A stretch of DNA of 64,000 bases from Oscarella lobularis (GCF_947507565.1 NW_027077201.1:1-64000); one strand, 5' to 3'. Counted from the stretch's first letter, positions 10,880-21,947 are shown. Made by a program: numbers and translations. The notes: generated by a model not told the origin, from the letters alone.

Positions 10880-13036
10880 CTAAAGCACTTCGTGATAGAC
10901 TACGTTTGCTGTTTTGGGTGATTCTGTCAGGACGTACAAATTAGTAGGAGAACTTACACGCGAGCAGGCCACGTAAAATTGGCCGTGAGCAAAGCATTTT
11001 GTCTGAAGACTGAGACCTACCGTCTTTAATGTCTGTCCCTGCGACTTGTTTATGGTCATTGCGAAGGACAGCCTGACGGGAAACTGCAGTCTCTTAAACG
11101 GAACGGTGGAATCGGACGGAATTAGGGGAATGCGCGGAATAAATACACTTTCGCCTGCGTACTGTCCATTGCAAATTGTCGCCTCTATAACGTTGGGGCA
11201 GAGTCGCGTAACGGTCAACTTCGTTCCGTTGCACAGTTTCGGGGCGTCGATGTTTCGCAGGAGCATAATAGGAGCACCGACTTTTAGAGCTAAAGTGTAC
11301 GCAGGAAGACCGGGGGGATTTAGGGAATTAAGAACTTCGGTTGGATAGTTGACTGCATCGTCTGGTTCCATAGTCGTATCAACGGCGAGATAAACCTTTT
11401 CGTTGTCTGGTATGAGCTGGAGCATAGTGTCGTTTATTTGATTGACGGCGTCATTTCGAGGAGCGAGAATGGCGCGTTCGCCAAGCCAGGCAGTGTCTTT
11501 GTATCGCTCGTGAAGTTGAGGAAAAACGGCTTGTATGAGTTCGTTTGGTGATTGGACGACTGTGCCGCAAGGTACGTTGATGAGACCGTCTTCAGGGTCG
11601 GTGGGAATCGTTCCATTGCCGATTTGCAGGAGTAACTGTGCATAAGAGCCTGACTCGCGGTCTCCATACAGATGGACTCTCATGTTCGTTGTCAAACGCA
11701 TGGTTCGAACTTTAGGCCAAATGGAGCGCGAGTATTTGAGGCATGCGCCTATCTCGTCGGCCTTGGTTCCTTTTGCTATGACAGGCAGCGTTTGTCTAAA
11801 GTCTCCGGCCAGTATTAGAGGCAGACCGCCCATGAGCGTATCGTTGTTGCGAATATCACGAAGGGATCTGTCTAATGCTTCGAGCGCTTTCTTGTGGGCC
11901 ATGGTGCATTCGTCCCACACTACGACTTTGGCGAGGGAGAGAAGTCGCGATCGCGCAGTGTTCTTCTGAATGGTGCAAGTGGGACGCTCGTAACGACTGA
12001 TGTCTAAGGGAAGTTTAAAAACAGAGTGGGCCGTCTTGCCGCCAGTGAGGAGAGTTGCTGCGATTCCCGAAGAGGCGACTGCGAGAGCGATTTCCCCTTG
12101 TGATCGTATCTTATCTAGGAAAAGATTGAGCAAATAGGTTTTTCCTGTTCCTCCTGGCGCATCGAGGAAAATGATAGAATCGTCGGGACCTCGAGCGGCG
12201 TAGGTAAGTAATTCTTCGTAAATGTGTCTTTGCTCTTCGGTGAGTGAGAGTTCGTTTCTTGTGAGTCGTTCCTGCATTTCAGCGTTGTTATAGGAGTATT
12301 CAGCAGCAATTTCTCTGGGAAGGCTGTCGTCGTCTTGTTCAGAAGAGCGATCAGGACTGGGCAAATGATAATCGCTAAGAGGTTTTCCTCCAGGAAACGA
12401 AAGGAGCTTGTTCTCGATGCAAAGTAGAGCTCGGTTGAAAATTGCGTCAGTGTACGGTAGCGTGTCGTCGTTTGCGCGTCTGCGAAGAGTTCGGAGGAAA
12501 TCTTGGGCCATCGCTTCTTTGTGTTGTTCCGATAGACGAAGAGGATCGGAAATTTCGCACATGTGAAGCATGATGGCAAACATGTCGCGAATTTTGTAAG
12601 GACGATCGGTGACCGTGGCTTCCGTGAGTGCGAGGTGCCAATGCTGATCGTCAGCCAAAAGTCCGCGTTCCCGACACGCTTCGGCGTAGGTTTCAAAAAC
12701 GGTGCCATCTACTGTTCGTAAGTCTGCAAAAGACGTCGGTCCTCGAACGTGAAGCAAAAGAAGTCGCAAAAGATAGCATTCGGTGTTTCTGGGATGAATC
12801 GTGTAAATGCGCCCTAAAGTTGTTGACTTTCTGATGCCGTCAGTTTCGGGCACGAGGTGACCTTGTATTCTTCTCTGCCACTTTTTCTTCACCCATCTGT
12901 AGTATCGTGGAACGTCGATGTACAGTAGAGTTTTGGCAAAATCGTCGGAAGCGCAGAGTTGGAAGAAACCTGTCAACGTCGTAGCAGGAGGTTCTGCTGC
13001 ACGGTCCGGGGCGTTCTCAACGTTGAACAGCGTTCT
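10880..13036 (-). CDS. Helitron Pif1-type helicase domain
   Basis: A 698-codon open frame (Met at 12976) is the C-terminal half of the Helitron RepHel protein. Domains in order: a linker reading RYYRWVKKKWQRR near residues 25-40; Walker A DAPGGTGKTYLL near 270; the Walker B region VVWDECTMAHKKALEALDR near 350; GGLPLILAGDFRQTLPV, the Pif1 motif III region; and near the end MTINKSQGQTLKTVGL plus VACSRV, the last Pif1 signatures. It unwinds DNA during rolling-circle transposition. Upstream, the frame is continuous with the Rep segment except for TAG at 13039-13037, which replaces what is normally a sense codon, so the helicase is probably not made as a fusion in this copy. Confidence 0.9.
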   Translation of the reverse strand, partial: RTLFNVENAPDRAAEPPATTLTGFFQLCASDDFAKTLLYIDVPRYYRWVKKKWQRRIQGHLVPETDGIRKSTTLGRIYTIHPRNTECYLLRLLLLHVRGPTSFADLRTVDGTVFETYAEACRERGLLADDQHWHLALTEATVTDRPYKIRDMFAIMLHMCEISDPLRLSEQHKEAMAQDFLRTLRRRANDDTLPYTDAIFNRALLCIENKLLSFPGGKPLSDYHLPSPDRSSEQDDDSLPREIAAEYSYNNAEMQERLTRNELSLTEEQRHIYEELLTYAARGPDDSIIFLDAPGGTGKTYLLNLFLDKIRSQGEIALAVASSGIAATLLTGGKTAHSVFKLPLDISRYERPTCTIQKNTARSRLLSLAKVVVWDECTMAHKKALEALDRSLRDIRNNDTLMGGLPLILAGDFRQTLPVIAKGTKADEIGACLKYSRSIWPKVRTMRLTTNMRVHLYGDRESGSYAQLLLQIGNGTIPTDPEDGLINVPCGTVVQSPNELIQAVFPQLHERYKDTAWLGERAILAPRNDAVNQINDTMLQLIPDNEKVYLAVDTTMEPDDAVNYPTEVLNSLNPPGLPAYTLALKVGAPIMLLRNIDAPKLCNGTKLTVTRLCPNVIEATICNGQYAGESVFIPRIPLIPSDSTVPFKRLQFPVRLSFAMTINKSQGQTLKTVGLSLQTKCFAHGQFYVACSRVSSPTNLYVLTESPKTANVVYHEVL

Positions 13037-14660
13037 CTAACCGTTTTCCAAGTGGACCTGAAGTTGTTCGACTGCTGGAAAGTGGTCGTGAATGGGAAAT
13101 TGCAACATGCGCCAGAAGCCTTCGTTTGTACTAATGTATCTCGCTATTTGGTAGCGCAGGATTTCGTCGTTTCTGTGCTGATTTGCCAAGCCGACGACAG
13201 CTTTGTCTTTGCCTTTGTTCAAGTAGGCCATTAGGTATTTCAGGGCGCAAATGGACCTGCAGTATTCGACGTTCACGTGGCAGTCGAAAGTGCGAGATAG
13301 AAATGGACTGTAGGGAACGACCCACCTGTTGTCAACGTGAAATCTGCCTATTGTCGTTTCTACTCCACCGTCTTCTGGAGATCGGCGTCGGTATAGGGGA
13401 TAACCGTTGAGTGATGTGATGGTCTCGCGCAAAAACTCTCTTGGAGTGTTTGGTGCATTGGCCGTCTTTCATGCAAGGAGATCTGGAATTGAGTCGGCCG
13501 CAAGGTCCGTGGATAATGTGCTTGGTGATTGTTGCGAAAAGTTCTGGGTCTTCGTTGGGGTCGGGAAGTTCGGCGCTTATGATGCTGTCTATTTGATCGG
13601 GACGAATTTTTTCTACCATCCAAGAGAGACAGTGTACGTGAGGTAGGCCGCGCTTTTGCCACTCGATCGTGTAAACGTGGCAGCGTTTGATGCCGTAAAT
13701 GTGTTTCGTGTCCACGAGGTACATGAACCTTTGAACTTTCAAACGGAAAACTCTGGCTATCAGATCGTGTCGATCTTTTGGGGTTTGTCCCGGAAGGAAT
13801 TCGCTCGTAATTTCTGGCCAATTTTGATTGCAGGTCATGGTTATAAATAAATCGGGAGCTCCGTGATGCTTGACGTACGTCATTGCGTCTTGGCACTTTT
13901 CGTGCATGTATCGGGGTCCTCCGGTAAATGACGACGGTAAAACGACCAATTGGCCGACGTCGCGCACGTCGCCGTCAGTTTCGACTGCATCTCTTAGCGC
14001 CGTGTAAGAGGCCGCACGAAGTTGTTCTTGCTTAGTCCGAAGGAGGTTCAGTCTGTCAGTTTCTATTTTTGCAAAAACGTCGACAATGAACTGGTGAGAC
14101 AATTCGCCTGCACGCAGAAGAATGTTAAAGTCGCCGTCGCGCTGCATAATTCGAAATGCGTAAAATTGCAGCATAGACATTTTTTTCTCGGTGATTTGAT
14201 TCGTTTTCGGATCCTTCTGTCGGCACAATATTGTGTAACCGTCTTCGCCTCTCGGAAAAAGAAGCGGATATTGCAACGAATCATAAGATCTGTGAATTTC
14301 GGTAATGCGTTTTATTGTACTATCTCTATTGGAAAGGACGATGTCGCGATATCCTTCTTGGCCTTCGGGTAAAATAGCAGCAACGTCGTTGCCAGATGGC
14401 GCATTGAACGTTCGTTGATGTTGGCCTTGGGGAACTCTGTCGGCGCGAATGACAACGCGATAGTCACGCATGTCTGGTGTTCGCTGATCGAGCGCGGTTT
14501 TGAAAATGCGAACATGCTCGTTGTGTTCGTGGAGCATGTCTTGTAGGTGAAGCGTGGTCTGCCTATTTAGCTGCGATTCTCGGTCTATTTGCCACGATAA
14601 TCTCGCGTCGGCTTGTTGTCCGCGATCGTCGATAAAGTATACTTGGACGAACTGGGGTCT
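13037..14660 (-). pseudogene. Helitron Rep (HUH endonuclease) domain with a frameshift
   Basis: The frame runs from about 14660 (VQVYFIDDRGQQ) through the Met at 14537 to about 13440, and shifts to a second frame (13432-13037). It shows FITMTCNQNWPEI, the HUH motif GLPHVH near 13630, and GPCGRLN with CMKDGQCTKH. In the second frame NGYPLYRRR is followed by NVEYCRSICALKYLMAYLNK, whose two Tyr in Y-L-M-A-Y are the expected Helitron catalytic pair. Rep nicks and joins single strands. The frameshift at about 13440 and the stop at 13037 disable the fused protein, although all catalytic residues remain. Confidence 0.85.
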
Positions 14661-14692
14661 CTCACCAGCTGCAGGAGTCAGAGGTCCGATAT

Positions 14693-15958
14693 TTATTTAT
14701 GATAAATTTGCCCTTGAACTTTAAAGGTGGGCATGAATCCGGGCTCGAGTAAAGTGTGCGCTTGAAATGACGTCATAACAAAGCAGGAATTGTATGTGCG
14801 AATTTTTTTTCTGAATTCTTTGGCTGTTGGTGTGTTATTGGTAAGAAGAGCGCGTAACGGCTCGGGAGGAGGACCAAGCAAGGGAACGTCGACTTTGCCG
14901 TTTGCGCAACACATTCCCGGAGGTTCGATTGGCCACTTCTTTGCATTGCAGCGAAGGCAGGTAGCGGACATTGAACCTGTGCGCGCTCCATCGTACTGAT
15001 TTTGTGGGTTATAATGAAATGCGGGATAGTTTGGGAGACGCACGGGTACGTCGTGTACTTCTAGGGATTCGCTCAACGTGTCTTCCCCTGCCTCGGCTAC
15101 TGGTACTCGGACAGATGCCGTGTCTTCCTGACGGTCAGAAATTAAACGTGGAGTAGTGCTTGCACCGGAGTTCGTCGCATCTTGTACGGTCGGGGCAGTA
15201 GATCTTACTTGGAAACGCGATGTGGTACATAGGAATGAACTTGTTTCGGTCGGCAAAGGAACTTGGTTTGTGATTGGCGGGGGTACGCGCGTAGCAATTT
15301 GTACGTAATTGCTTTGTTGCGATCGGACCGGCATTGGAGACACAAACCGCATTGGAAAACTTGTACTGGTAGAAGAGCCTGCGTCCACTTCGAAAAGACG
15401 GGTATCTGAAGTAGAGCGAGATTCTCTTGTAGATGGACCTGGAAGCGAAATGGTGGAAAAATCAATGTCGTTAGTAGAAGTCGCCGTGCGCGTAAAGGTA
15501 AGAACAGGAACAGCGAGAGATGGCGAAAAGCGGGTAAGAGAAGCTTGGCTGTTCAAACAGATGGATGAGCCTTGGTCATTCGGTATGGAATGCGCGGCCA
15601 GTAGTGATTCAGAAGCGCGTGAAAGTGACGTAGAATTGGAACGAATAGAAAACGTACGATCGGTGCCGGTGGAGTTTGGAGACGAAAAGGAATAGGAGTG
15701 GTGATCTAAAGAAAAGGAATTTTCAGATGACATCAAATTCTGCGGAGGACGAATTGATCCCAATTCTGGGGAGAGGGTGGACGAAGTCGAATCAGAGTGC
15801 TGAGCAGAAGTGGAATGAGTGTCCTCAGCAGAAATAGAATGTTCGGTGGAAACGGCTCGGTTTTCGGAAGCCAAAGCTCTTGAATTTTGCAATCGTATCC
15901 TTTTGGCATTGCGAGACCGTCTTCCCAGATCGAAAACAAACCTTCGCTTTCGAGGCAT
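14693..15958 (-). CDS. Helitron N-terminal zinc-finger region
   Basis: This 421-codon frame has a very Ser/Thr-rich N-terminal 250 residues with a basic start (PRKRR, RSRNAKRIR), resembling a nuclear localisation signal. It ends with CLRCNAKKWPIEPPGMCCANG and then VDVPLLGPPPEPLRALL, which is the Helitron-like N domain that normally leads straight into Rep. A frame break near 14690 separates it from the Rep frame. It sits immediately 5' of Rep on the same strand. Confidence 0.8.
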   Translation of the reverse strand: MPRKRRFVFDLGRRSRNAKRIRLQNSRALASENRAVSTEHSISAEDTHSTSAQHSDSTSSTLSPELGSIRPPQNLMSSENSFSLDHHSYSFSSPNSTGTDRTFSIRSNSTSLSRASESLLAAHSIPNDQGSSICLNSQASLTRFSPSLAVPVLTFTRTATSTNDIDFSTISLPGPSTRESRSTSDTRLFEVDAGSSTSTSFPMRFVSPMPVRSQQSNYVQIATRVPPPITNQVPLPTETSSFLCTTSRFQVRSTAPTVQDATNSGASTTPRLISDRQEDTASVRVPVAEAGEDTLSESLEVHDVPVRLPNYPAFHYNPQNQYDGARTGSMSATCLRCNAKKWPIEPPGMCCANGKVDVPLLGPPPEPLRALLTNNTPTAKEFRKKIRTYNSCFVMTSFQAHTLLEPGFMPTFKVQGQIYHK

Positions 15959-16199
15959 CGTCAGAAAGACCTAAATTTGGGATAAATAGAATTTCTGGTT
16001 GTTCTTGTTGTACAGGATTTTTTAAGATTTTTCGTGAGATTTTTTGGCTTTTTTTGTGAGCTTTTAAGATTTTTGGCTTTTTTTGATTTATTGGATTTTT
16101 GTAGCCCGACCTCGCGGTACGGACTAAGACGCCGACTGACACTGAGAAAAACCTAAGAAGAGAAAAATTCAATAGAGGTTCAGGCAGAGTTGTAAAGAA

Positions 16200-17260
16200 A
16201 GTGGCTCACGTGGCAGTCGGCAAAAGATGTATACCTCTCCGCAAACAGAGACGCCGAGTGACACTGACAGCGATTCTAGAGGAGCACGCACTCGATACGT
16301 TAGAAGAAGATAGTACGTGACTCACGTGACAGTGAACGAAGGCGATATTTCGTCTCTTCGATCGAGCGAATCGAAAGAGAATGAACGACAACGGTTCGCA
16401 CACACCGTTTGGACCGTGTGCGGATGCGCTGCGCAAGCGAAGAAACGATGAGTCGACGATTCGCTGAAAAAGAGTCGAATCGACCGACGGAGTAGACGAT
16501 TTCGCCTGAAATAGATCGACGCCGAGAGAGAAGACTCGCAAGTCGCGTTAAATTGCCGAGCGGACGACGTTCGGAGCGCTCGGAAAGAAACTGTCGAACA
16601 AAAGATGGGCAAAGGAGGAAATAGCGAAAGGGCAACCGTACGAAATGGCGAATATCGCTTGCAAAGAAGCGAAAGGACGTGTTTCGAACGGCAGGAAAGC
16701 CAGAAAAGACGCGGAGAAGCAGCGAAAAGGGTTCGCCGAGCAGCAGGAGTGACCCGTATGAATGACGCGACGTCGAAAACCGAGTAAAAAATGACGATTC
16801 GCTTTTCAAAAAGAATTCGCAGGCAGGCAAAATCACCGTCGAAAAGGTGGCAAAGTTCGAAAATCGAATCAGGAACGCTAAAACATCCCGAATCCCAAAA
16901 AGGGGCCTCGATAACAATCGAAAATGGAAGAGAGTCGAGGAAGACGCGAAGAAGCGACCCTGTCGTCGAGAGAGTCGTCCGCGCGAGTTTCGAAATCGGT
17001 CGATGTCGAGAACGTTCGAAAACGGGCCTTCGCTGACGTTTTCGGCGCGATTCGACGATCGAAAACGCTTCGCAACGTCGAATAAAAGCTTTCGAAACGC
17101 GGAACGAAGCGAAAGGACGCCCGAATCGGCGGGAAAACGACGATTCTCGAAAGGGGCCCCGACGCGAAAAAAGCCCAAAGTGTTATCTTCATTTTTTCGC
17201 AGAGCTCGAAAATTCGCCGAAAATCGTCTTCCGACGCGATCCGACGGAGGAGTTCGCGGT
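16200..17260. repeat. CGA/TCG-rich low-complexity tract
   Basis: About 1.05 kb is packed with GAAA, CGAA and TCGA words, purine-rich on the plus strand and rich in CpG, unlike the AT-rich flanks. This bias leaves long frames open on both strands, including 292 codons on the minus strand (17178-16300) made mostly of Arg, Ser and Phe with no domain. I read it as non-coding. A related CGA-rich tract lies at 60,650-61,150. Confidence 0.5.
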
Positions 17261-17264
17261 GGAA

Positions 17265-17342
17265 GTCGTCACGTGACGTTCGACCAAGATGGCGCGTATG
17301 CTTTTAGTGGTAGAGATGAGCTTTTGTGGCATTCCTGGACAG
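17265..17342 (+). promoter_or_regulatory. candidate promoter and first exon: TCACGTGA plus CCAAGATGGC
   Basis: GTCACGTGACGTT at about 17268 is followed 20 bp later by CCAAGATGGCGCG, whose ATG (17289) opens a frame reading ARMLLVVEMSFCGIPGQ. CAG|GTTGGT near 17340 is a plausible exon end. The E-box plus AAGATGGC arrangement is that of a host TATA-less promoter with the start codon inside the YY1-like element. The downstream gene is not recognisable. Confidence 0.4.
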
Positions 17343-17626
17343 GTTGGTGCTAAAAGTAATGTAAAAGACAAACTCATTCAGGCATTGATTAAAATAGAAA
17401 CTGAATGTAAAAATAAGTTTTCAGCGGACGTGATTATTTGGTCCCTTAGTTTAAAATCTTTTCACCGAGTTACCCAAATGGTTTAAAACTCCGCAACCGC
17501 TTATTGTCTCTTACGCAAAAATGTACAGCAACTACCAGCAACACACAACAGTCAAGTTCGTGCGTAAAATGCACTTGGTGCAGTCGATTTTTTTTGTCCT
17601 AAACAAATAGCGGGAGAATAAGCGAC

Positions 17627-17878
17627 GTGAATGTAATGAGATACTGTGACTTTCTATTTCAAGAATACCATCATTTCGGAGATCAAATACTCGCCAACTG
17701 CGGATTCACCATGCACGACGAATTTGCAGGACATTTCGGAGCTGAGCCTAATACTCAGGAATTGATCAAGGGAAGAAGTCAATTCGACTCGCAAGAAAAG
17801 GAGAAAGGCCGAAAAATGTCTTCTGCCCAAGTTCAAGTTGAACAAAGATTTGGCCTGCTAAAGAAAAGATTCGACTAA
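17627..17878 (+). pseudogene. DDE_Tnp_4-type transposase, C-terminal fragment
   Basis: The frame reads FGDQILANCGFTMHDEF and later GRKMSSAQVQVEQRFGLLKK. The G-D-x-x-L-A-x-x-G-F motif holds the second catalytic Asp, and the V-E-Q-R-F-G helix holds the catalytic Glu of DDE_Tnp_4 transposases (PIF/Harbinger and ISL2EU groups). The N-terminal half and zinc-binding or Myb-like domains are missing, and a stop follows at 17876. Flanking sequence shows no clear TIR. Confidence 0.65.
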
Positions 17879-18080
17879 AGAGAAGATTTGATGTTCTCTA
17901 AAAGGATGCTACAGCTTAAATTCATTAATTCAATAAAGGACAAAGCAGAAGGTTACACGGCTACGTTAGACAAAATCATTACGTGTTGCGATATTCTGTT
18001 AAACCTTAGCGAGCGAATAGTTTACAGTAAGTAGACACGCGTGACGCGTACGTACACATCGCAGTGGCACCAGCAGCGTC

Positions 18081-18458
18081 ATGGCGTACGCGTACATGGA
18101 CAGCTTGTCTCGCGTCGCTGAAAGTCGATACGCAAAGAAAGTAGCGAGAGCCGGCCTCTTTACTTGCCTCTATCGCTTGCCGGGAAATTCTTGGCGCATC
18201 AATCCGACAGAATGGCTAGACGTAACCTACCTTGACATTCACAACCACCTCGTCGAAACCCCAGGTATAGTCAGCTTATTTTTGAGGGGAAACGCAAATA
18301 ACTTTTTAGGAGTCAACACACGCGAAGCAATGAAAGCGTATAAAAGTTTAGCAAGCTATAATCTCGCCACACCTGGCTTGGTTCAAACAATTGTCCACCT
18401 GATAGAGAAGATGACGTCGTCCTTCGAGCTGATGCGACCCCTGCTTTTTGAGCAATGA
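18081..18458 (+). CDS. fragment of a repetitive SWIM/YqaJ-associated protein family
   Basis: A 125-codon frame reads FTCLYRLPGNSWRINPTEW, then YLDIHNHLVETPG, and later EAMKAYKSLASYNL. From memory this order (Y-R-L-P-x-x-S-W, then W-x-x-x-x-Y-x-D-I-x-x-Y-L-V-x-T-P, then AYKSLxAYN) is the N-terminal part of a repeated cnidarian/sponge family that often continues into a SWIM zinc finger and a YqaJ-type nuclease. No nuclease part is visible here. The mapping of this family to a transposon class is uncertain. Confidence 0.35.
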   Translation: MAYAYMDSLSRVAESRYAKKVARAGLFTCLYRLPGNSWRINPTEWLDVTYLDIHNHLVETPGIVSLFLRGNANNFLGVNTREAMKAYKSLASYNLATPGLVQTIVHLIEKMTSSFELMRPLLFEQ

Positions 18459-18459
18459 A

Positions 18460-20100
18460 AAGCCTTATTAATAATGTGTTGTCGCAACTTTCGGCGAATC
18501 TATAGTGACAGCCAATTGCGACTGCAAAGCAGGGTAAAGCATGGATAATTAAACAGGATTATAATATACTATCCATAACTTGGTTTAGACAAAGCGAATT
18601 ATGTTCCCACCTTGGTGGTTTCCTATTCAAAATTAAAATGGCCGTTTGCTTAAGAATAAAAGATAAAGCGTGCACCAAAGTCTGCCAATGGAACACCGCC
18701 AACTGGAATGGAGTTGAACCGATGCCTTTGGAAATAATAACTCTACAGCAACAAGTCAAAGTTGTTAAAAAGAGTGCTTCGGAGGAACTTCCTTTGCTCG
18801 ACAAGAAAATGAAAATTGTTGCAAATATCAGCTTGTGATCAGCAAAAGAATCGGTCGGCTTTAGCCAACTTGCGTCAACAGCTGAATAATTTGTTCCAAA
18901 GAGGAAGCCAACCCCGGTAAAGCAACTTTCTCCAGACATAACGACAGCCTAAGATACAGTAACAGAAGTGTCTCCATAACGGAGACAAGCGCAGTTTCAG
19001 AGCCGTTTCTTGCACGGATACTGTTGCGATTTCTCGTTTAGCGCAAGCTATAAGTCTTAACAAACATTCTCATCTTGTTATTTATTCTTAAGTTTATAAA
19101 CAACCGAAGAGTCTTCTTTTCATGGTGCGTAGCTAGCCGTGGTAACGGCCCGTTCCGCTGTCCAATAAAGAGACTGGTAATAATAAAATTCATCTGGAAT
19201 GACATTTGCAGTCATCACGTAACGTTTTTTGCAACGCAATGGCATTGCGCAATCCCAATTTGATTGGAATTAAGAATCAAATAAGCGCAACTTAACGTAA
19301 ACTCGCGCAAGTCCCAACGTCACAACAGATATTCGTAAAGCGGTGTGCGCTATCGGCATCCGGGAGAAGAACGTGGCACCTCGACATTATGTTTTTCTTA
19401 CAGCGGGCAGTTCCTTATACGCAAACTTCACAAGTCGGCCTACAACTATGAATAGGTCGACATTGCAAACGATGCAAACCCGAGTACCTACCCTTGGAAG
19501 TTTTGTTGGTTCGAAGTTATTGGCCTCATCGATGTCACCCGCGCTTTACGTCAAACCGACGACAAAGATAGTAGAATATTGCGGAAATAAGGATTTTTCC
19601 GAAATCTTCATCAAAGTGCTCGAAATTAGCAGCACAAAAGAGGAAGTGGCTACAGTCATTTATCAAGTGATTACGTCGAAGAAACAAATAAAAAGGAAAA
19701 GTCGTAAAAGCAAACGATGCAGATGCCGGATCCGTCCGTAATGTCGGTCACCGAACTTTGCCATTGCAAACCAGCAATGATCCTAAAAACGAGTTGGGAA
19801 GGACGACGATGTTGGGACGTGGAAGACAAAAGGTACCTTGTTCGACTTTCTAGGCTGTCGTTCAAGGATCTCAGGTTTGCTTATAATTGCTAATAATAAA
19901 TAGAAGTCTTGTTTCCGATCAGAACTGACTCGTACGTCAATCAGCGGCTGTCGGGGCCTTGAATCCGCCCTCGCAACGAATCCGCTCTCGCAACGGAACA
20001 GAAGTTGGCAAAATGTTCACCTAAGAAAATCATATGGATGTCAGCCGACAGCACTCTCCAAAGACAGGCAAATAGGTTGATTTTCACTATTATAAATATA
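18460..20100. other. unassigned stretch with small ORFs
   Basis: Frames at 18559-18939 (minus) and 19343-19741 (plus, 132 codons with a basic C-terminal KKQIKRKSRKSKR) have no recognised domain. The latter could be a decayed C-terminal exon of the family at 18081, but I cannot show it. Confidence 0.25.
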
Positions 20101-20102
20101 AA

Positions 20103-21490
20103 CAACCAAGCGTTTTAAACGCAATCTCGTCTACGGCGAAAGGTTTCGCAAAAAGAAGGGCGCGAGGAAGAGCAAATTGGGTGCTTCTTTGGTTTAGAAT
20201 ACTGTCCAAATCTATGGTGTTGCAGAGATAATCCGTTAAATAATGCCGGTTGGACCCAGCGGCAGCGGTAAAACAAGGGCTTGGTCCGTTCTTAGTTCCA
20301 TACTTAACCGTTTAATTTAATGTTTAAAGTGCAGTGTACTGTACAAAGTCTTGGGTTTGAAAGTATTACTTTTCATAAGAGATTGTTTATTTATGTGTTT
20401 AATGTGCTTCTAAAATGTTATTAAAAATATTGATTTATAAGCAAGTTTTGGTTTATGCCTCCGCAACAAGAATAATAATTTATGAAAACCATTTGGTTTT
20501 TGGTTTGCATCTAAAAAAACATAAAAGCATCCACGAAAACGCTTCTAAAATGGTTTCGTGACGTTGCAAGCTATGCTTAAATAAAAAAAGAGGGTTAGAA
20601 ATAGACGTGGTATAACTAGCAAAGAAATATAGATGTGTTTCCAGCAGTTTCGGGCAAAACAGCGACCCCACACGCGCCGCGTTATAAGCATCTTAACTCT
20701 TAGAACACCATGGGATCACGCGTACTACAAAGAACACAGACTTTTTTAAAATTCTCAGAAACGAAATTTTTAAAGGACCTTTGAACTTTGGCCGCCTTAT
20801 TGGACGCAAAAACGGCGAAAAAGTAGTAAAATCGACCAATAAATCGCACGCTAAAGCTGAATACCTGCCTCTGAGTAAATAACCAAGCGTTTAAAACGCG
20901 TTTGAGGGCCTATATTTAAGAAAACTAAGAATGCGCACAAAAATACAGTATACTGTATTAATAACACATGGTGAGGTGTGAAGATTACAGAGATAAAGTA
21001 TTAATTAAATAACTGTTTTAAGTGCAATGTACTGTACAATTTCTTGGGTTTAAAAATATTACTTTTGGTAAACGATTGTTTATTTATATCTTTAAGGTGC
21101 TTATGAAACATCCATAAAAATAATGATTTATAAATAAATTTCGGTTTTATGCTCTGCATCTAAAAAATACAAGTGCATTCAGGAGAACGCCTCTAATATG
21201 GTTTCTTGACATTGCACGTTACGCTCAAATAAATAAAGAAGGCTAGAAGTAGACGCTGTAAGCCCAGCTAATAAATATAGATGCGTTTTCACCAGTTTTG
21301 GGCAAAAAAGCAACCCACAAGTCACGATATAAGGACACAAACTTTTAGAACGTCTCAGGATAACGGCTAGTACGAAAGAATGCTTTAGAAAACACAAAGA
21401 AGTTTTTTAAAAAGAAAGCGGTTTCTGAAGGACCTTTGAACTTCGGCCGCCATTTTAAACGCAGAAACGGCGAAATGGTTAATTAGACAA
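20103..21490 (+). repeat. tandem duplication of a 0.7-0.78 kb AT-rich unit
   Basis: Two diverged copies follow each other. Each starts with AACCAAGCGTTT (20103 and 20880), contains ACTGTACAA followed by TCTTGGGTTT (20339 and 21030), then TTGTTTATTTAT, a stretch ending in GGTTT with A-rich runs, and ends near GGACCTTTGAACTT followed by GGCCGCC (about 20778 and 21430). The offset is about 690 bp in the core and 777 bp at the start, showing indels. No coding capacity is seen. It could be a satellite-like unit or a duplicated non-autonomous element. Confidence 0.7.
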
Positions 21491-21619
21491 ATAAATCGCT
21501 CGCCAATTAATTATATATATTTTATTTTGTATTTCCGTAGCTATAAACTCTTGCAAACGTTAAAGTATGCTTCAAAGGAGGAGATTCGATATGATGGGAT
21601 GTACAAAGTGAGATATTTC

Positions 21620-21947
21620 TACACGTAATTAATCAAGGAAAATCAGCAGCGCTTGATGATCTGTTTGAAGAACGAAGGGACAGCTACAGAAATATAAATC
21701 CCAGTGCTCACATGCGAAAAAGCAGGCGAAGACTTCCTTTTCGCTAACGGAGTCATTCTTCTCATCCTCTGACAGTGTGAAAGAGGATGCAAAGACGACA
21801 GGTCGCTCTCCTTCGACAGTACTGCTCCAACGCCATTTTCTGAACACGTAACCCACGTTGCCGCTTCGGGTAGAGAAGTGAGCCAGGAAGAGTGCCTCGG
21901 TAATTCTTTTCTTTCAGTGTCCCAACAGTTGGATATCTTTTTGCCAA
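21620..21947 (-). pseudogene. Ty3/gypsy-type RNase H fragment
   Basis: The minus frame carries RPVVFASSFTLSEDEKNDSV, then EKEVFACFFACEHWDLYF and LQTDHQALLIF. This is the RNase H domain of gypsy-type polyproteins: A-S-x-x-L-S-x-x-E-K-x-x-x-x-x-E-K-E, and T-D-H-x-A-L with a catalytic Asp. A diverged overlapping frame lies just upstream. No RT or integrase is recognisable beside it. Confidence 0.7.

Larger units (their letters stand above)
10689..16150 (-). mobile_element. Helitron (rolling-circle transposon), left border defined, right border approximate
   Basis: The element encodes, from high to low coordinates, an N-terminal zinc-finger ORF, a Rep domain and a Pif1-type helicase, all on the minus strand. 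Its 3' end is precise: on the minus strand a GC-rich hairpin is followed by ATTCAGCTAG and then T, the expected CTRR end with insertion before T. The 5' TC end cannot be fixed by eye; the N-terminal ORF starts at 15958 and the flanking AT-rich segment runs to about 16150, beyond which composition changes sharply. Disablements: a frameshift near 14690, another near 13440 and a TAG at 13039-13037. Confidence 0.85.

Noticed and set aside
12115-12708. 197-codon minus-strand frame within the Helitron
   Set aside because: It is a shadow of the Pif1-type helicase gene in another frame; the helicase frame has all expected motifs.
16300-17178. 292-codon open frame on the minus strand
   Set aside because: It is open because the tract lacks A/T-rich stop-like words. 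The predicted protein is repetitive Arg/Ser/Phe with no domain, and the complementary strand is equally open.
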